Part shown: piece after piece, positions 26,027 to 36,500 of the stretch
Layout of the letters: each line of letters opens with the position of its first letter
Position numbering within the stretch: the stretch's first letter is position 1
Assembly: GCA_037954015.1 (NCBI GenBank)
Contig: JAYMYS010000018.1
Span: 1,983,001-2,047,000, forward strand
Reading direction: 5' to 3'
Length of the DNA: 64,000 nt
DNA from: Psophocarpus tetragonolobus
Lineage: Eukaryota; Streptophyta; Magnoliopsida; Fabales; Fabaceae
The notes under the pieces: model-generated
What the model was told of the DNA's origin: nothing
The model's database searches: none
Seen by the model: only the letters and a program-made list of their open reading frames with translations
Program-made: the position numbers and the translations under genes

Positions 26027-26521
26027 TGATAGAAATCCAGAGGGGTTGGATTCGTTTTGCGGATCTATCTAGGTTGGAAGGTAATAAGTTAACAAAACAA
26101 TGAAAATTAGATAAACAAGAAAATGGAAAGGATGAAAATGGTTTAACGAAAAGATAGATGACGCCACTTCCAAGGATGGAAGATAAGTCATATGACGCCA
26201 CAAGGGTGGTGATTTACCCTTGATAAGTCTAGGAGAACGGCACAAGGAAAAATTCCTTGATAAGTTCTAAAGAGAAATTCATCTCTCACAAAATGGTAAA
26301 ACCCAAATATAATTTCATTAATTCAATGGTTGTCCTTTGAGTACAATTCAACCCCTATTTATAGAACTAGGTGGCTGTTCAAAATCATAACTCCTAAAAG
26401 AAAAATTAAATACTTCATTATCACGCAATTATCACATATGATTAATTGCATGTTACATTAATTCCTAAATTAATGAAACGTTACAAAAAAATAAAAGTCA
26501 TTGTCTTCGGCATTCACACCA
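26027..26521 (-). repeat. 3' LTR of element A
   Basis: This is a 495-bp LTR. On the + strand it begins TGATAGAAATCC and ends CATTCACACCA; its partner ends CATTCACATCA, so the terminal TGATG has mutated to TGGTG. It lies next to the polypurine tract and is therefore the 3' LTR of a - strand element. Confidence 0.93.
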
Positions 26522-26534
26522 TTCCCTCCTTCTT
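26522..26534 (-). other. Polypurine tract of element A
   Basis: On the - strand this reads AAGAAGGAGGGAA, directly before the 3' LTR. It primes plus-strand DNA synthesis. It is also part of an old pol frame that reads roughly DSRTNLFEEGGND across the LTR boundary. Confidence 0.88.
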
Positions 26535-26644
26535 CGAAAAGATTCGTCCTCGAATCTATGACTTTATTTTCCTATCAATTTTATTCACTTATAATTTAAA
26601 ATAAACAAAATCAACCTCCAGGATCAAATGTAACTTGTAAAAAT

Positions 26645-26920
26645 TCATGCATTAAATTCAGAATTTATCCTTTTACCCTGCAACCAAGGTTTCCCTAAAA
26701 GAAAATGACATGAGTTCATGGGAGCAATATCGCATGTCACTTCCTCCACATATTTTCCAATAGTGAATCTAAACTTAGTTTGCCTAGGATGAAGACTCAT
26801 TGGTAAGTTAAGTTTATTCACCAATCTTTCGCTCACCACGTTGCTATAACTGTCTTCATCAACTGCAAATAAACACATATGACCTTCGATTAAATATCTT
26901 GTATAAAAAATATCCACCAT
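26645..26920 (-). pseudogene. Retropepsin-like remnant of element A
   Basis: A 91-residue frame starts at an ATG about 25 bases past the tRNA-binding site. It resembles the protease segment of plant gypsy Pol: the pattern Y-T-R-x-L-I-E-G, the segment SNVVSERLVNKL, then CDIAPM and CHFLLGKPW. The catalytic D-(S/T/G)-G is not intact; the sequence is VDEDSYSN. The frame ends soon after GKPWLQGKR at the internal deletion that distinguishes A from B and C. No gag precedes it. I treat it as a non-functional protease fragment. An upstream extension of the frame runs back into the 5' LTR and is probably not translated as protein. Confidence 0.75.
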
Positions 26921-26941
26921 AGTTCCAAACCTAGAGCCGAA

Positions 26942-26953
26942 GCTCTGATACCA
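26942..26953 (-). other. Primer-binding site of element A
   Basis: The - strand reads TGGTATCAGAGC two bases inside the 5' LTR. This is the usual plant site complementary to the 3' end of initiator tRNA-Met. Confidence 0.93.
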
Positions 26954-26955
26954 AC

Positions 26956-27450
26956 TGATAGAAATCCAGAGGGGTCGAATTCGTTTTGCAGATCTATCTA
27001 GGTTGGAAGGTAATAAGTTAACAAAACAATGAGAATTGGGTAAACAAGAAAATGGAAAGGATGAAAATGGTTTAACGAAGGGATAAATGACACCACTTCC
27101 AATGATGGAAGATAAGTCATATGACGCCACAAGGGTAGTGATTTATCCTTGATAAGTCTAGCAGAACGCCACAAGGAAAAATTCCTTGATAAGTTCTAAA
27201 GAGAAATTCATCTCTCACAAAAGGGTAAAACCCAAATATAATTTCATTAATTCAATGGTTGTCCTTTGAGTACAATTCAACCCCTATTTATAGAACTAGG
27301 TGGCTGTTCAAAATCATAACTCCTAAAAGAAAAATTAAATACTTCATTATCACGCAATTATCACATATGATTAATTGCATGTTACATTAATTCCTAAATT
27401 AATGAAACGTTACAAAAAATGAAAAGTCATTGTCTTCGGCATTCACATCA
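26956..27450 (-). repeat. 5' LTR of element A
   Basis: This is a 495-bp LTR with TGATAGAAATCC and ATTCACATCA ends on the + strand. It lies next to the tRNA-binding site, so it is the 5' (promoter) LTR. Confidence 0.93.
27285..27292 (-). promoter_or_regulatory. TATA box in 5' LTR of element A
   Basis: The - strand reads TATAAATA, followed by GGGG. The same word sits at the matching place in the LTRs of elements B and C, which fits a U3 promoter. The transcription start is not determined. Confidence 0.6.
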
Positions 27451-27455
27451 GAAAG

Positions 27456-28652
27456 GATATGAAGAAGAAGAAGTGGAAGAAGGAGAACGGGAGGAGGGAG
27501 AAGAGGTGGCAGAAAGAGAAGAAGAGGAAGAAGAAGAAGTGGAAGAACGAGAAGAACAGGAAGAAGTGCAAGTGGAAGAAGGAGAAAAATAGGAAGAAGA
27601 AGAAGAAGTGGAAGAATGAGAAAAAGAGGAGGTAGAAGAAGCAATGGAACGAAAGGGGATGAAGAAAAAGTGGAACAAGGAGGAGAAGAAGAAGGGGAGG
27701 TTGACGAAGTGGTGTAGGCAGAAGAAGGGCAAGAAGTAGAAGAGAGGGAAGAAGAAGAACAAGTGGATGTAGCAGAAGTGGAAGAAGGTGAGCAAGAGGA
27801 AGAAGAAGAAGTAGTTGAAGGAGTAGGGATGATGGAGAAGAAGTGGAAGAAGGAGAACAAGAGGTAGAAATTGAAGTGGAAGTAGAAGAAGGAGAAAAAG
27901 AGGGATATGACGAAGGAAAGGAAGAAGAAGAAAGAGATGAAGAAGAAGAAAAGAAAGGAAAGGAGAGGATGACGAAGAAGTGGAAGAAAGAGAACAAGAG
28001 GAGGCACGAGAACTGGAAGAAAGATAAGAAGAGGAAGAAGAAGGAGAGTAACTAGAAGAAGTGGAAGAAGGAGAAGAAAAGGAAGAAGAAGAAGATGTGG
28101 AAAGTGAAGAAGTTGAAGAAGGTGAACAAGAGGAGGAAGAAGAAGTAGTGGAACGAGGTGAGATGAAGAAGAAGAATTGGAACAAGGAGAAAAGGAGGAA
28201 AACGAAGAAGGATGGGAAGGGAAGGGAAGAAGAAGCAGAAGAAGTGGAATCTGGAGGAGAAAAAGAAGAAGAAGAAGAAGAAGTGTAAGCATAAGATAAG
28301 GGGGAAGGAGAAGAAGAGGAAGAGCAACAATGGGAAGCAATAGAAGTGGGGGATGGAGAAAAAGAGGAAGGAGAAGACAGAAAGGAAAGAAGAAGAAGTA
28401 GTGGAAGGAGAAGAAATGGAAGAAGAGGAATAAGAAGAAGTGTAAGCAGAAGAAGCGGAAGAAGGAGACGAAAATGAAGAAGAACAACGACTAGAAGTAG
28501 AAGAAGTGGTAGAAGGAGAGAATAAGAGGAATAGGAGGAAGTAGTGGAATGAAAGGAGATGAAGAAGAAGAAGTGGAAGAAGGAGAACGGGAGGAGTGAG
28601 AGGAAGGGGCAGAAGGAAAAGAAGAGGAAGAAGAAGAAGAGGAAGAACGAGA
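27456..28652 (+). repeat. Polypurine array between elements A and B
   Basis: This block has purine-rich + strand and continues the left arm after removal of element A. It carries the variant GGTTGACGAAGTGGTG that links it to copy 1 of the segmental duplication near 11.05 kb. It holds no gene. Confidence 0.92.
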
Positions 28653-28657
28653 AGAAA

Positions 28658-29153
28658 TGATATAAATCCAAAGGGGTTGGATTCGTTTTGCGGATCTATC
28701 TAGGTTGGAAGGTAATAAGTTAACAAAACAATGAGAATTGGGTAAACAAGAAAATGGAAAAGGATGAAAATGGTTTAACGAAGGGATAAATGACGCCACT
28801 TCCAAGGATGGAAGATAAGTCATATGACGCCACAAGGGTGGTGATTTACCCTTGATAAGTCTAGGAGAACGCCACAAGGAAAAATTCCTTGATAAGTTCT
28901 AAAGAGAAATTCATCTCTCACAAAAGGGTAAAACCCAAATATAATTTCACTAATTCAATTGTTGTCCTTAGAGTACAATTCAGCCCCTATTTATAGAATT
29001 AGGTGACTGTTCAAAATCGTAACTCCCAAAAGAAAAATTAAATACTCTATTATCACGCAATTATCACACATGATTAATTGCATGTTACATTAATTCCTAA
29101 ATTAATGAAACGTTACAAAAAATGAAAAGTCATTGTCTTCGGCATTCACATCA
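28658..29153 (-). repeat. 3' LTR of element B
   Basis: This is a 496-bp LTR with ends TGATATAAATCC and ATTCACATCA on the + strand. It has one extra A relative to its partner. It is followed by the polypurine tract. Confidence 0.95.
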
Positions 29154-29166
29154 TTCCCTCCTTCTT
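29154..29166 (-). other. Polypurine tract of element B
   Basis: The - strand reads AAGAAGGAGGGAA next to the 3' LTR, the same tract as in elements A and C. Confidence 0.9.
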
Positions 29167-29216
29167 CGAAAAGATTCATCCCCGAATCTATGACTTTATT
29201 TTTCTACAAATTTTAT

Positions 29217-29984
29217 TCACTTATAACGAACAAAAAAACCTCCAGGATCAAATATAACTTGCAAAAATTTATGCATAAAAGAAGTTTTCCTTTTTGGTTC
29301 CCAAACCCAAACATTGGAATCAAGAGGAATTCTTTTTTTAAAATAGACTTGTGCATTTTCTTCAGGAGTTTTAACCTCAACAATGTACTGAATGTACAAT
29401 GACTCTGGAAAAGGGATATCCACATTTTTCTTCCTCAAATATGGCAATTTGTGGGTTGTATTGTCATCGTCCTGTGCATTCAAAATACCAATAAAAGAAG
29501 AAAAATTATTAGCAGTTTTTATTTTAACGTTCTTTTTCTCTCTTTCTCTTTCCTTTTCTCTCTCTTCCTCTTCACTCTTTTCTTTTTCTATTTTTCTCTT
29601 TTCTTCTCTTTCTTTTTCTATTTTCTCCTTCAACTTATGTTGATTATCAGAAACTTCACTTGGTGTCAGAAATTTCAAATTAAGTTTGCGTCCTTCATGC
29701 ACCAAAGAAACTGAAAGTCTTTCAGAATCTATCCTTTTACCCTGCAACCAAGGTCTCCCTAAAAGAAAATGACATGAGTCCATGGGAGCAATATCGCATG
29801 TCACTTCCTCCACATATTTTCCAATAGTGAATCTAAACTTAGTTTGCTTAGGATGAAGACTCATTGGTAAGTTAAGTTTATTCACCCATCTTTCGCTCAC
29901 CACGTTGCTATGACTTTCTTCATCAACTGCAAATAAACACAAATGACCTTCGATTAAACACCTTGTATAAAAAATATCCACCAT
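29217..29984 (-). CDS. Protease-like/unknown protein of element B
   Basis: This is a single open frame of 255 residues. The ATG lies about 20 bases past the tRNA-binding site, so there is no gag. Residues 1-80 look like the retropepsin part of plant gypsy Pol (YTRCLIEG, SNVVSERW, CDIAPMDSCHFLLGRPW), but the active site reads VDEESHSN at 20-27 instead of D-(S/T/G)-G, so catalysis is doubtful. Residues 117-151 are a Lys/Glu/Arg-only stretch that should form a charged helix or coiled coil. Residues 153-255 are conserved in element C and I do not recognise them. In an autonomous element this position would hold reverse transcriptase. The frame is intact; whether it is expressed is unknown. Confidence 0.72.
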   Translation of the reverse strand: MVDIFYTRCLIEGHLCLFAVDEESHSNVVSERWVNKLNLPMSLHPKQTKFRFTIGKYVEEVTCDIAPMDSCHFLLGRPWLQGKRIDSERLSVSLVHEGRKLNLKFLTPSEVSDNQHKLKEKIEKEREEKRKIEKEKSEEEEREKEREREKKNVKIKTANNFSSFIGILNAQDDDNTTHKLPYLRKKNVDIPFPESLYIQYIVEVKTPEENAQVYFKKRIPLDSNVWVWEPKRKTSFMHKFLQVIFDPGGFFVRYK

Positions 29985-30004
29985 AGTTCCAAACCTAAAA
30001 CCAG

Positions 30005-30016
30005 GCTCTGATACCA
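30005..30016 (-). other. Primer-binding site of element B
   Basis: TGGTATCAGAGC on the - strand, two bases inside the 5' LTR, is complementary to initiator tRNA-Met. Confidence 0.93.
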
Positions 30017-30018
30017 AC

Positions 30019-30513
30019 TGATATAAATCCAAAGGGGTTGGATTCGTTTTGCGGATCTATCAAGGTTGGAAGGTAATAAGTTAACAAAACAATGAGAATT
30101 GGGTAAACAAGAAAATGGAAAGGATGAAAATGGTTTAACGAAGGGATAAATGACGCCACTTCCAAGGATGGAAGATAAGTCATATGACGCCACAAGGGTG
30201 GTGATTTACCCTTGATAAGCCTAGGAGAACGCCACAAGGAAAAATTCCTTGATAAGTTCTAAAGAGAAATTCATCTCTCACAAAAGGGTAAAACCCAAAT
30301 ATAATTTCACTAATTCAATTGTTGTCCTTAGAGTACAATTCAGCCCCTATTTATAGAATTAGGTGACTGTTCAAAATCGTAACTCCCAAAAGAAAAATTA
30401 AATACTCTATTATCACACAATTATCACACATGATTAATTGCATGTTACATTAATTCCTAAATTAATGAAACGTTACAAAAAATGAAAAGTCATTGTCTTC
30501 GGCATTCACATCA
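30019..30513 (-). repeat. 5' LTR of element B
   Basis: This is a 495-bp LTR with TGATATAAATCC and ATTCACATCA ends. A TATAAATA box on the - strand lies at 30348-30355. Confidence 0.95.
30348..30355 (-). promoter_or_regulatory. TATA box in 5' LTR of element B
   Basis: TATAAATA on the - strand, in the same position as in the LTRs of A and C. It is the likely core promoter of the element. Confidence 0.6.
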
Positions 30514-30518
30514 AGAAA

Positions 30519-33500
30519 AGGAAGAAGAGCAAGTGGAAGAGGGGGAACAATAGGAAGAAGAAGAAGAAGTGGAAGAATGAGAAAAAGAGGAGGAAGAAGA
30601 AGCAATGGAAGGAAAGGGGATAAAGAAGAAGTGGAACAAGGAGGAGAAGAAGAAGTAGTGTAGGTAAAAGAAGGGGAAGAAGGAGAAGAGAGGGAAGAAG
30701 AAGAACAAGTGGATGTAGTAGAAGTGGAAGAAGGTGAACAAGAGGAAGAAGAAGAAGTAGTTGAAGGAGTGAGGATGATGGAGAAGAAGTGGAAGAAGGA
30801 GGACAAGAGGTAGACATGCAAGTGGAAGCAGAAGAAGGAGAAAAAGAGTGATATGACGAAGGAAAGGAAGAAGAAGAAGGAGATTAATCGGAAGAAAAGA
30901 AAGGAAAGGAGAGGATGAAGAAGAAGTAGTTGAAGGAGTGGGGATGATGGAGAAGAAGTGGAAGAAGGAGAACAAGAGGTAGAAATGCAACTGGAAGCAG
31001 AAGAAGGAGAAAAAGAGGAAGAGTAACAATGGGAAGCAACAGAAGTGGGGGATGGAGAAAAAGAGGAAGGAGAAGACAGAAAGGAAAGAAGAAGAAGTTG
31101 TGGAAGCAGAAGAAATGGAAGAAGCGGAAGAAGCAGACGAAAATGAAGAAGAACAACAAGTAGAGGTAGAAGAAGTGGTAGAAGTAGTGGAATGAAAGGA
31201 GATGAAGAAGAAGAAGTGGAAGCAGAAGAAGCGGAAGAAGGAGACGAAATTGAAGAAGAAGAACAAGTAGAAGTAGAAGAAGTGGTAGAAGGAGAGAATA
31301 AGAGGAATAGGCGGAAGTAGTGGAATGAAAGGAGATGAAGAAGAAGAAGTGGATGAAGGAGAAAGGGAAGAGGAAGAAGAGGTGGTAGAAAGAGAAGAAG
31401 AGGAAGAAGAAGAAGTGGAAGAACGAGAAGAAAAGGAAGAAGTGCAAGTGGAAGAAGGAGAACAATAAGAAGAAGAAGAAGAAGTAGAAGAATGAGAAAA
31501 AGAGAAGGAAGAAGAAACAATGGAAAGAAAGGGGAAAGAAGAAGAAGTAGAACAAGGAGAAGAAGAAGAAGGGGAGGAAGAAGAAGTAGTGTAGGTAGAA
31601 GAAGGGGAAGAAGGAGAAGAGAGGGAAGAAGAAGAACAAGTGGATGTAATAGAAGTGGAAGATGGTGAACAAGAGGAAGAAGAACAAGTAGTTGAAGGAG
31701 TGGGGATGATGGAATAGAAGTGGAAGAAGGAGAACAAGAGGTAGAAATGCAAGTGGAAGCAGAAGAAGGAGAAAAAGAGGGAGATGATGAAGGAAAGGAA
31801 GAAGAAGAGGAAGAAAAGAAAGGAAAAGAGAGGATGAAGAAGAAGTGGAAGAAAGAGAACAAGAGGAGGCAGGAGAAGTGGATGAAAGATAAGAAGAGGA
31901 AGAAGAAGGCGAGTAACTAGAAGAAGAGGAAGAAGGAGAAGAAAAGGAAGAAGAAGAAGATGTGGAAAGTGAAGAAGTTGAAGAAGGTGAACAAGAGGAG
32001 GAAGAAGAAGTAGTGGAAGGAGGTTAGATGAAGAAGAAGACTTGGAACAAGGAAAGAAGGAGGAAAAGGAAGAAGGAGGGGAAGGGAAAGGAAGAAGAAG
32101 TTAAGAAGGGGAAGCTGAAGGAGAAGAGGAAGAAGATGAACAAGTGTAAGCATAAGATTTGGGGGAAGGAGAAGAAGAGGAAGAGTAACAATGGGAAGCA
32201 ACAGAAGTGGGGGATGGGGAAAAAGAGGAAGGAGAAGACAGAAAGGAAAGAAGAAGAAGTTGTGGAAGTAGAAGAAATGGAAGAAGAGGAAGAAGAAGAA
32301 ATGTAAGCAGAAGAAGCGGAAGAAGCAGACGAAAATGAAGAAGAACAACAAGTAGAGGTAGAAGAAGTGGTAGAAGTAGTGGAATTAAAGGAGATGAAGA
32401 AGAAGAAGTGGAAGCAGAAGAAGAGGAAGAAGGAGACGAAAATGAAGAAGAAGAACAAGTAGAAGTAGAAGAAGTGGTAGAAGGAGAGAATAAGAGGAAT
32501 AGGCAGAAGTAGTGGAATGAAAGGAGATGAAGAAGAAGAAGTGGATGAAGGAGAAAGGGAAGAGGAAGAAGAGGTGGTAGAAAGAGAAGAAGAGGAAGAA
32601 GAAGAAGTGGAAGAACGAGAAGAAAAGGAAGAAGTGAAAGTGGAAGAAGGAGAACAATAAGAAGAAGAAGAAGAAGTGGAAGAATGAGAAAAAGAGAAGG
32701 AAGAAGAAACAATGGAAAGAAAGGGGAAAGAAGAAGAAGTAGAACAAGGAGGAGAAGAAGAAGGGGAGGAAGAAGAAGTAGTGTAGGTAGAAGAAGGGGA
32801 AGAAGGAGAAGAGAGGGAAGAAGAAGAACAAGTGGATGTAATAGAAGTGGAAGAAGGAGAACAAGAGGTAGAAATGCAAGTGGAAGCAGAAGAAGGAGAA
32901 AAAGAGGGATATGATGAAGGAAAGGAAGAAGAAGAAAAGAAAGGAAAAGAGAGGATGAAGAAGAAGTGGAAGAAAGAGAACAAGAGGAGGCAGGAGAAGT
33001 GGATGAAAGATAAGAAGAGGAAGAAGAAGGTGAGTAACTAGAAGAAGAGGAAGAAGGAGAAGAAAAGGAAGAAGAAGAAGATGTGGAAAGTGAAGAAGTT
33101 GAAGAAGGTGAACAAGAGGAGGAAGAAGAAGTAGTGGTAGGAGGTGAGATGAAGAAGAAGAATTGGAACAAGGAGAAAAGGAGGAAAAGGAAGAAGGAGG
33201 GGAAAGGAAGGGAAGAAGAAGCAGAAGAAGTGGAATCTGGAGGAGAAGAGGACGAAGAAGAAGAAGTGTAAGCATAAGATTTGGGGGACGGAGAAGAAGA
33301 GGAAGAGGAACAACGGGAAGCAACAGAAGTGGGGGATGGAGAAAAAGAGGAAGGAGAAGACGAAAAGGAAAGAAGAAGTTGTGGAAGGAGAAGAAATGGA
33401 AGAAGAGGAAGAAGAAGAAGTGTAAGCAGAAGAAGCGGAAGAAGGAGACGAAAATGAAGAACAACAAGTAGAAGTAGATGAAGTGGTAGAAGGAGAGAAT

Positions 33501-36500
33501 AAGAGGAATAGCAGGAAGTAGCGGAATGAAAGGAGATGAAGAAGAAGAAGTGGAAGAAGGAGAACGGGAGGAGGAAGAAGAGGTAGCAGAAGGAGAAGAA
33601 GAGGAAGAAGAAGAAGTGGAAGAACGAGAAGAACAGGAAGAAGTGCAAGTGGAAGAAGGAGAACAATAGGAAGAAGAAGAAGAAGTGGAAGAATGAGAAA
33701 AAGAGGACAAAGAAGAAGCAATGGAAGGAAAGGGGAATGAAGAAGAAGTGGAACAAGGACGAGAAGAAGAAGGGGAGGAAGAAGAAGTAGTGTAGGCAGA
33801 AGAAGGGCAAGAAGGAGAAGAGAGGGAAGAAGAAGAACAAGTGGATGTAGTAGAAGTGGAAGAAGGTGAACAAGAGGAAGAAAAAGAAGTAGTTGAAGGA
33901 GTGGGGATGCTGGAGAAGGAGTGGAAGAAGGAGGACAAGAGGTAGACATGCAAGTGGAAGCAAAAGAAGGAGAAAAAGAGGGATATGAGGAAGGAAAGGA
34001 CGAAGAAGAAGGAGATTAATCGGAAGAAAAGAAAGGAAAGGAGAGGATGAAGAAGAAGTGGAAGAAAGAGAACAAGAAGAGGCAGGAGAAGTGGAAGAAA
34101 GATAAGAAGAGGAAGAAGAAGGAGAGTAACTAGAAGAAGTGGAAGAAGGAGAAGAAAAGGAAGAAGAAGAACATGTGGAAAGTGAAGAAGGAGAAGAAAT
34201 GGAAGAAGAGGAAGAAGAAGAAGTTGTGGAAGGAGAAGAAATGGAAGAAGAGGAAGAAGAAGAAGTGTAAGCAGAAGAACAGGAAGAAGGAGACGAAAAT
34301 GAAGAAGAACAACAAGTAGAAGTAGAAGAAGTGGTAGAAGGAGAGAATAAGAGGAATAGGAGGAAGTAATGGACTGAAAGGAGATGAAGAAGAAGAAGTG
34401 GAAGAAGGAGAATGCGAGGAGGGAGAGAAGGTGGCAGAACGAGAAGAAGAGGAAGAACAAGAAGTGGAAGAACGAGAAGAAAAGGAAGAACTTCAAGTGG
34501 AAGAAGGAGAACAATAGGAAGAACAAGAAGAAGTGGAAGAAAGGGAACAAGAGGAGGCAGGAGAAGTAGAAGAAAGATAAGAAGAGGAATTGGAACAAGG
34601 AGAAAAGGAGGAACAGGAAGAAGGAGGGGAAGGGAAGGGAAGAAGAAGCAGAAGAAGTAGTTGAAGGAGAGGGGATGATGGAGAAGCAGTGGAAGAAGGA
34701 GGACAAGAGGTAGACATGCAAGTGGAAGCAGAAGAAGGAGAAAAAGAGGGATATGACAAAGGAAAGGAAGAAGAAGAAGGAGATGAAGAGGAAGAAAACA
34801 AAGGAAAGGAGAGGATGAAGAAGAAGTGGAAGAAAGAGAACAAGAGGAGGCAGGAGAAGTGGAAGAAAGATAAGAAGAGGAAGAAGAAGGAGAGTAACTA
34901 GAAGAAGTGGAAGAAGGAGAAGAAAAGGAAGAAGAAGAAGATGTGGAAAGTGAAGAAGGTGAACAAGAGGAGGAAGAAGAAGTAGTGGAAGGAGGTGAGA
35001 TGAAGAAGAAGAATTGGACCAAGTAGAAAAGGAGGAAAAGGAAGAAGGAGGGGAAGGGAAGGGAAGAAGAAGCAGAAGAAGTGGAATCTAGAGGAGAAGA
35101 GGAAGAAGAAGAAGAAGTGTAAGCATAAGATTTGGGGGAAGGAGAAGAAGAGGAAGAGCAACAATGGGAAGCAACAGAAGTGGGGGTTGGAGAAAAAGAG
35201 GAAGGAGAAGACGGAAAGGAAAGAAGTTGTGCAAGGAGAAGAAATGGAAGAAGAGGAAGAAGAAGAAGTGTAAGCAGAAGAAGCGGAAGAAAGAGACGAA
35301 AATGAAGAAGAAAAACAAGTAGTAGAAGGAGAGGATAAGTGGAATAGGAGGAAGTAGTGGAATGAAAGGAGATGAAGAAGAAGAAGTGGAAGACGGAGAA
35401 GGGGAGGAGGGAGAAGAGGTGGCAGAAGCAGAAGAAGAGGAAGAAGAAGAAGTGGAAAAATGAGAAGAAAAGGAAGAAGTGCAATTGAAAGAAGGAGAAC
35501 AAGAAGAAGAAGAAGAAGAAGAAGAAGTGGAAGAAAGAGAACAAGAGGAGGCAGGAGAAGTGGAAGAAAGATAAGAAGAGGAAGAAGAAGGAGAGTAACT
35601 AGAAGAAGTGGAAGAAGGAGAAGAAAAGCAAGAAGAAGAAGATGTGGAATGTGAAGAAGGTGAACAAGAGCAGGCAGAAGAAGTAGTGGAAGGAGGTGAG
35701 ATGAAGAAGAAGAATTGGAACAAGGAGAAAAGGAAGGAAAGGAAGAAAAGGAAGAAGGAGGGGAAGGGAAGGGAAGAAGAAGAAGCAGAAGAAGTGGAAT
35801 CTGGAGTAGAAGAGGAAGAAGAAGAAGAAGTGGAAGCATAAGATTTGGGGGAAGGAAAAGAAAAGGAAGATCAACAATGGGAGGAACAGAAGTGGGGGAT
35901 GGAGAAAAAGAGGAAGGAGAAGACGGAAAGCAGAGAAGAAGAAGTTGTGGAAGGAGAAGAAATGGGAGAAGAGGAAGAAGAAGAAGTTTAGGCAGAAGAA
36001 GCGAAAGAAGGAGACGAAAATCAAGAAGAACAACAAGTAGAAGTAGAAGAAGTGGTAGAAGGAGAGAATAAGAGGAATAGGAGGAAGTAATGGAATGAAA
36101 GGAGATGAAGAAGAAGAAGTGGAAGAAGGAAAATGGGAGGAGGCAGAAGAGGTGGCAGAAAGAGAAGAAGTGGAAGAACGAGAAGAAAAGCAAGAAGTGC
36201 AAGTCGTACAAGGAGAACAATAGGAAAAAGAAGAAGAAGTGGAAGAAAGAGAACAAGAGGAGGCAGGAGAAGTGGAAGAAAGATGAGAAGAGGAAGAAGA
36301 AGGAGAGTAACTAGAAGAAGTGGAAGAAGGAGAAGAAAAGGAAGAAGAAGAAGATGTGGAAAATGAAGAAGTTGAAGAAGGTGAACAAGAGGAGGAAGAA
36401 GAAGTAACGGAAAGAGGTGAGATGAAGAAGAAGAATTGGAACAAGGAGAAAAGGAGGAAAAGGAAGAAGGAGGGGAAGGGAAGGGAAGAAGAAGCAGAAG

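Larger units (their letters stand above)
26027..27450 (-). mobile_element. Non-autonomous Ty3/gypsy-type LTR element A
   Basis: This is a complete but very short LTR retrotransposon on the - strand: two 495-bp LTRs, a polypurine tract, a tRNA-iMet binding site and only 434 bp of internal sequence. The target duplication is GAAAT on the left (26022-26026) against GAAAG on the right (27451-27455), so one base has changed. I count roughly 20 differences between the two LTRs by eye, about 4 percent, which makes A clearly older than element B. Compared with elements B and C, A lacks about 430 bp of internal sequence, from the middle of the protein remnant to near the 3' end. It has no reverse transcriptase, RNase H or integrase and must have moved with enzymes from elsewhere. 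Confidence 0.93.
22960..28652 (+). repeat. Segmental duplication, copy 2, split by retroelements
   Basis: This is the partner of 7640-12010. Element A (26027-27450) lies inside this copy. The array sequence right of element A matches copy 1 only when the element and its target duplication are removed: the raw offset rises from about 15261 to 16650. Sequence right of element B (from 30514) still aligns with copy 1 near 12.0 kb. The duplication therefore predates both insertions. Limits are approximate. Confidence 0.7.
28658..30513 (-). mobile_element. Non-autonomous Ty3/gypsy-type LTR element B
   Basis: This - strand element is complete: LTRs of 496 and 495 bp, polypurine tract at 29154-29166, tRNA-iMet site at 30005-30016 and an 865-bp interior. 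A perfect 5-bp target duplication AGAAA flanks it (28653-28657 and 30514-30518). I find only about four differences between its LTRs, under 1 percent, so it is the youngest of the three family members. It carries one frame with a protease-like start and an unrecognised end, and lacks reverse transcriptase, RNase H and integrase. Confidence 0.96.

Noticed and set aside
29392..29714. + strand Ser/Leu/Phe-rich open frames inside element B (also 39665-39987 in C)
   Set aside because: They are the antisense of the Lys/Glu/Arg linker of the element protein and have no independent support.
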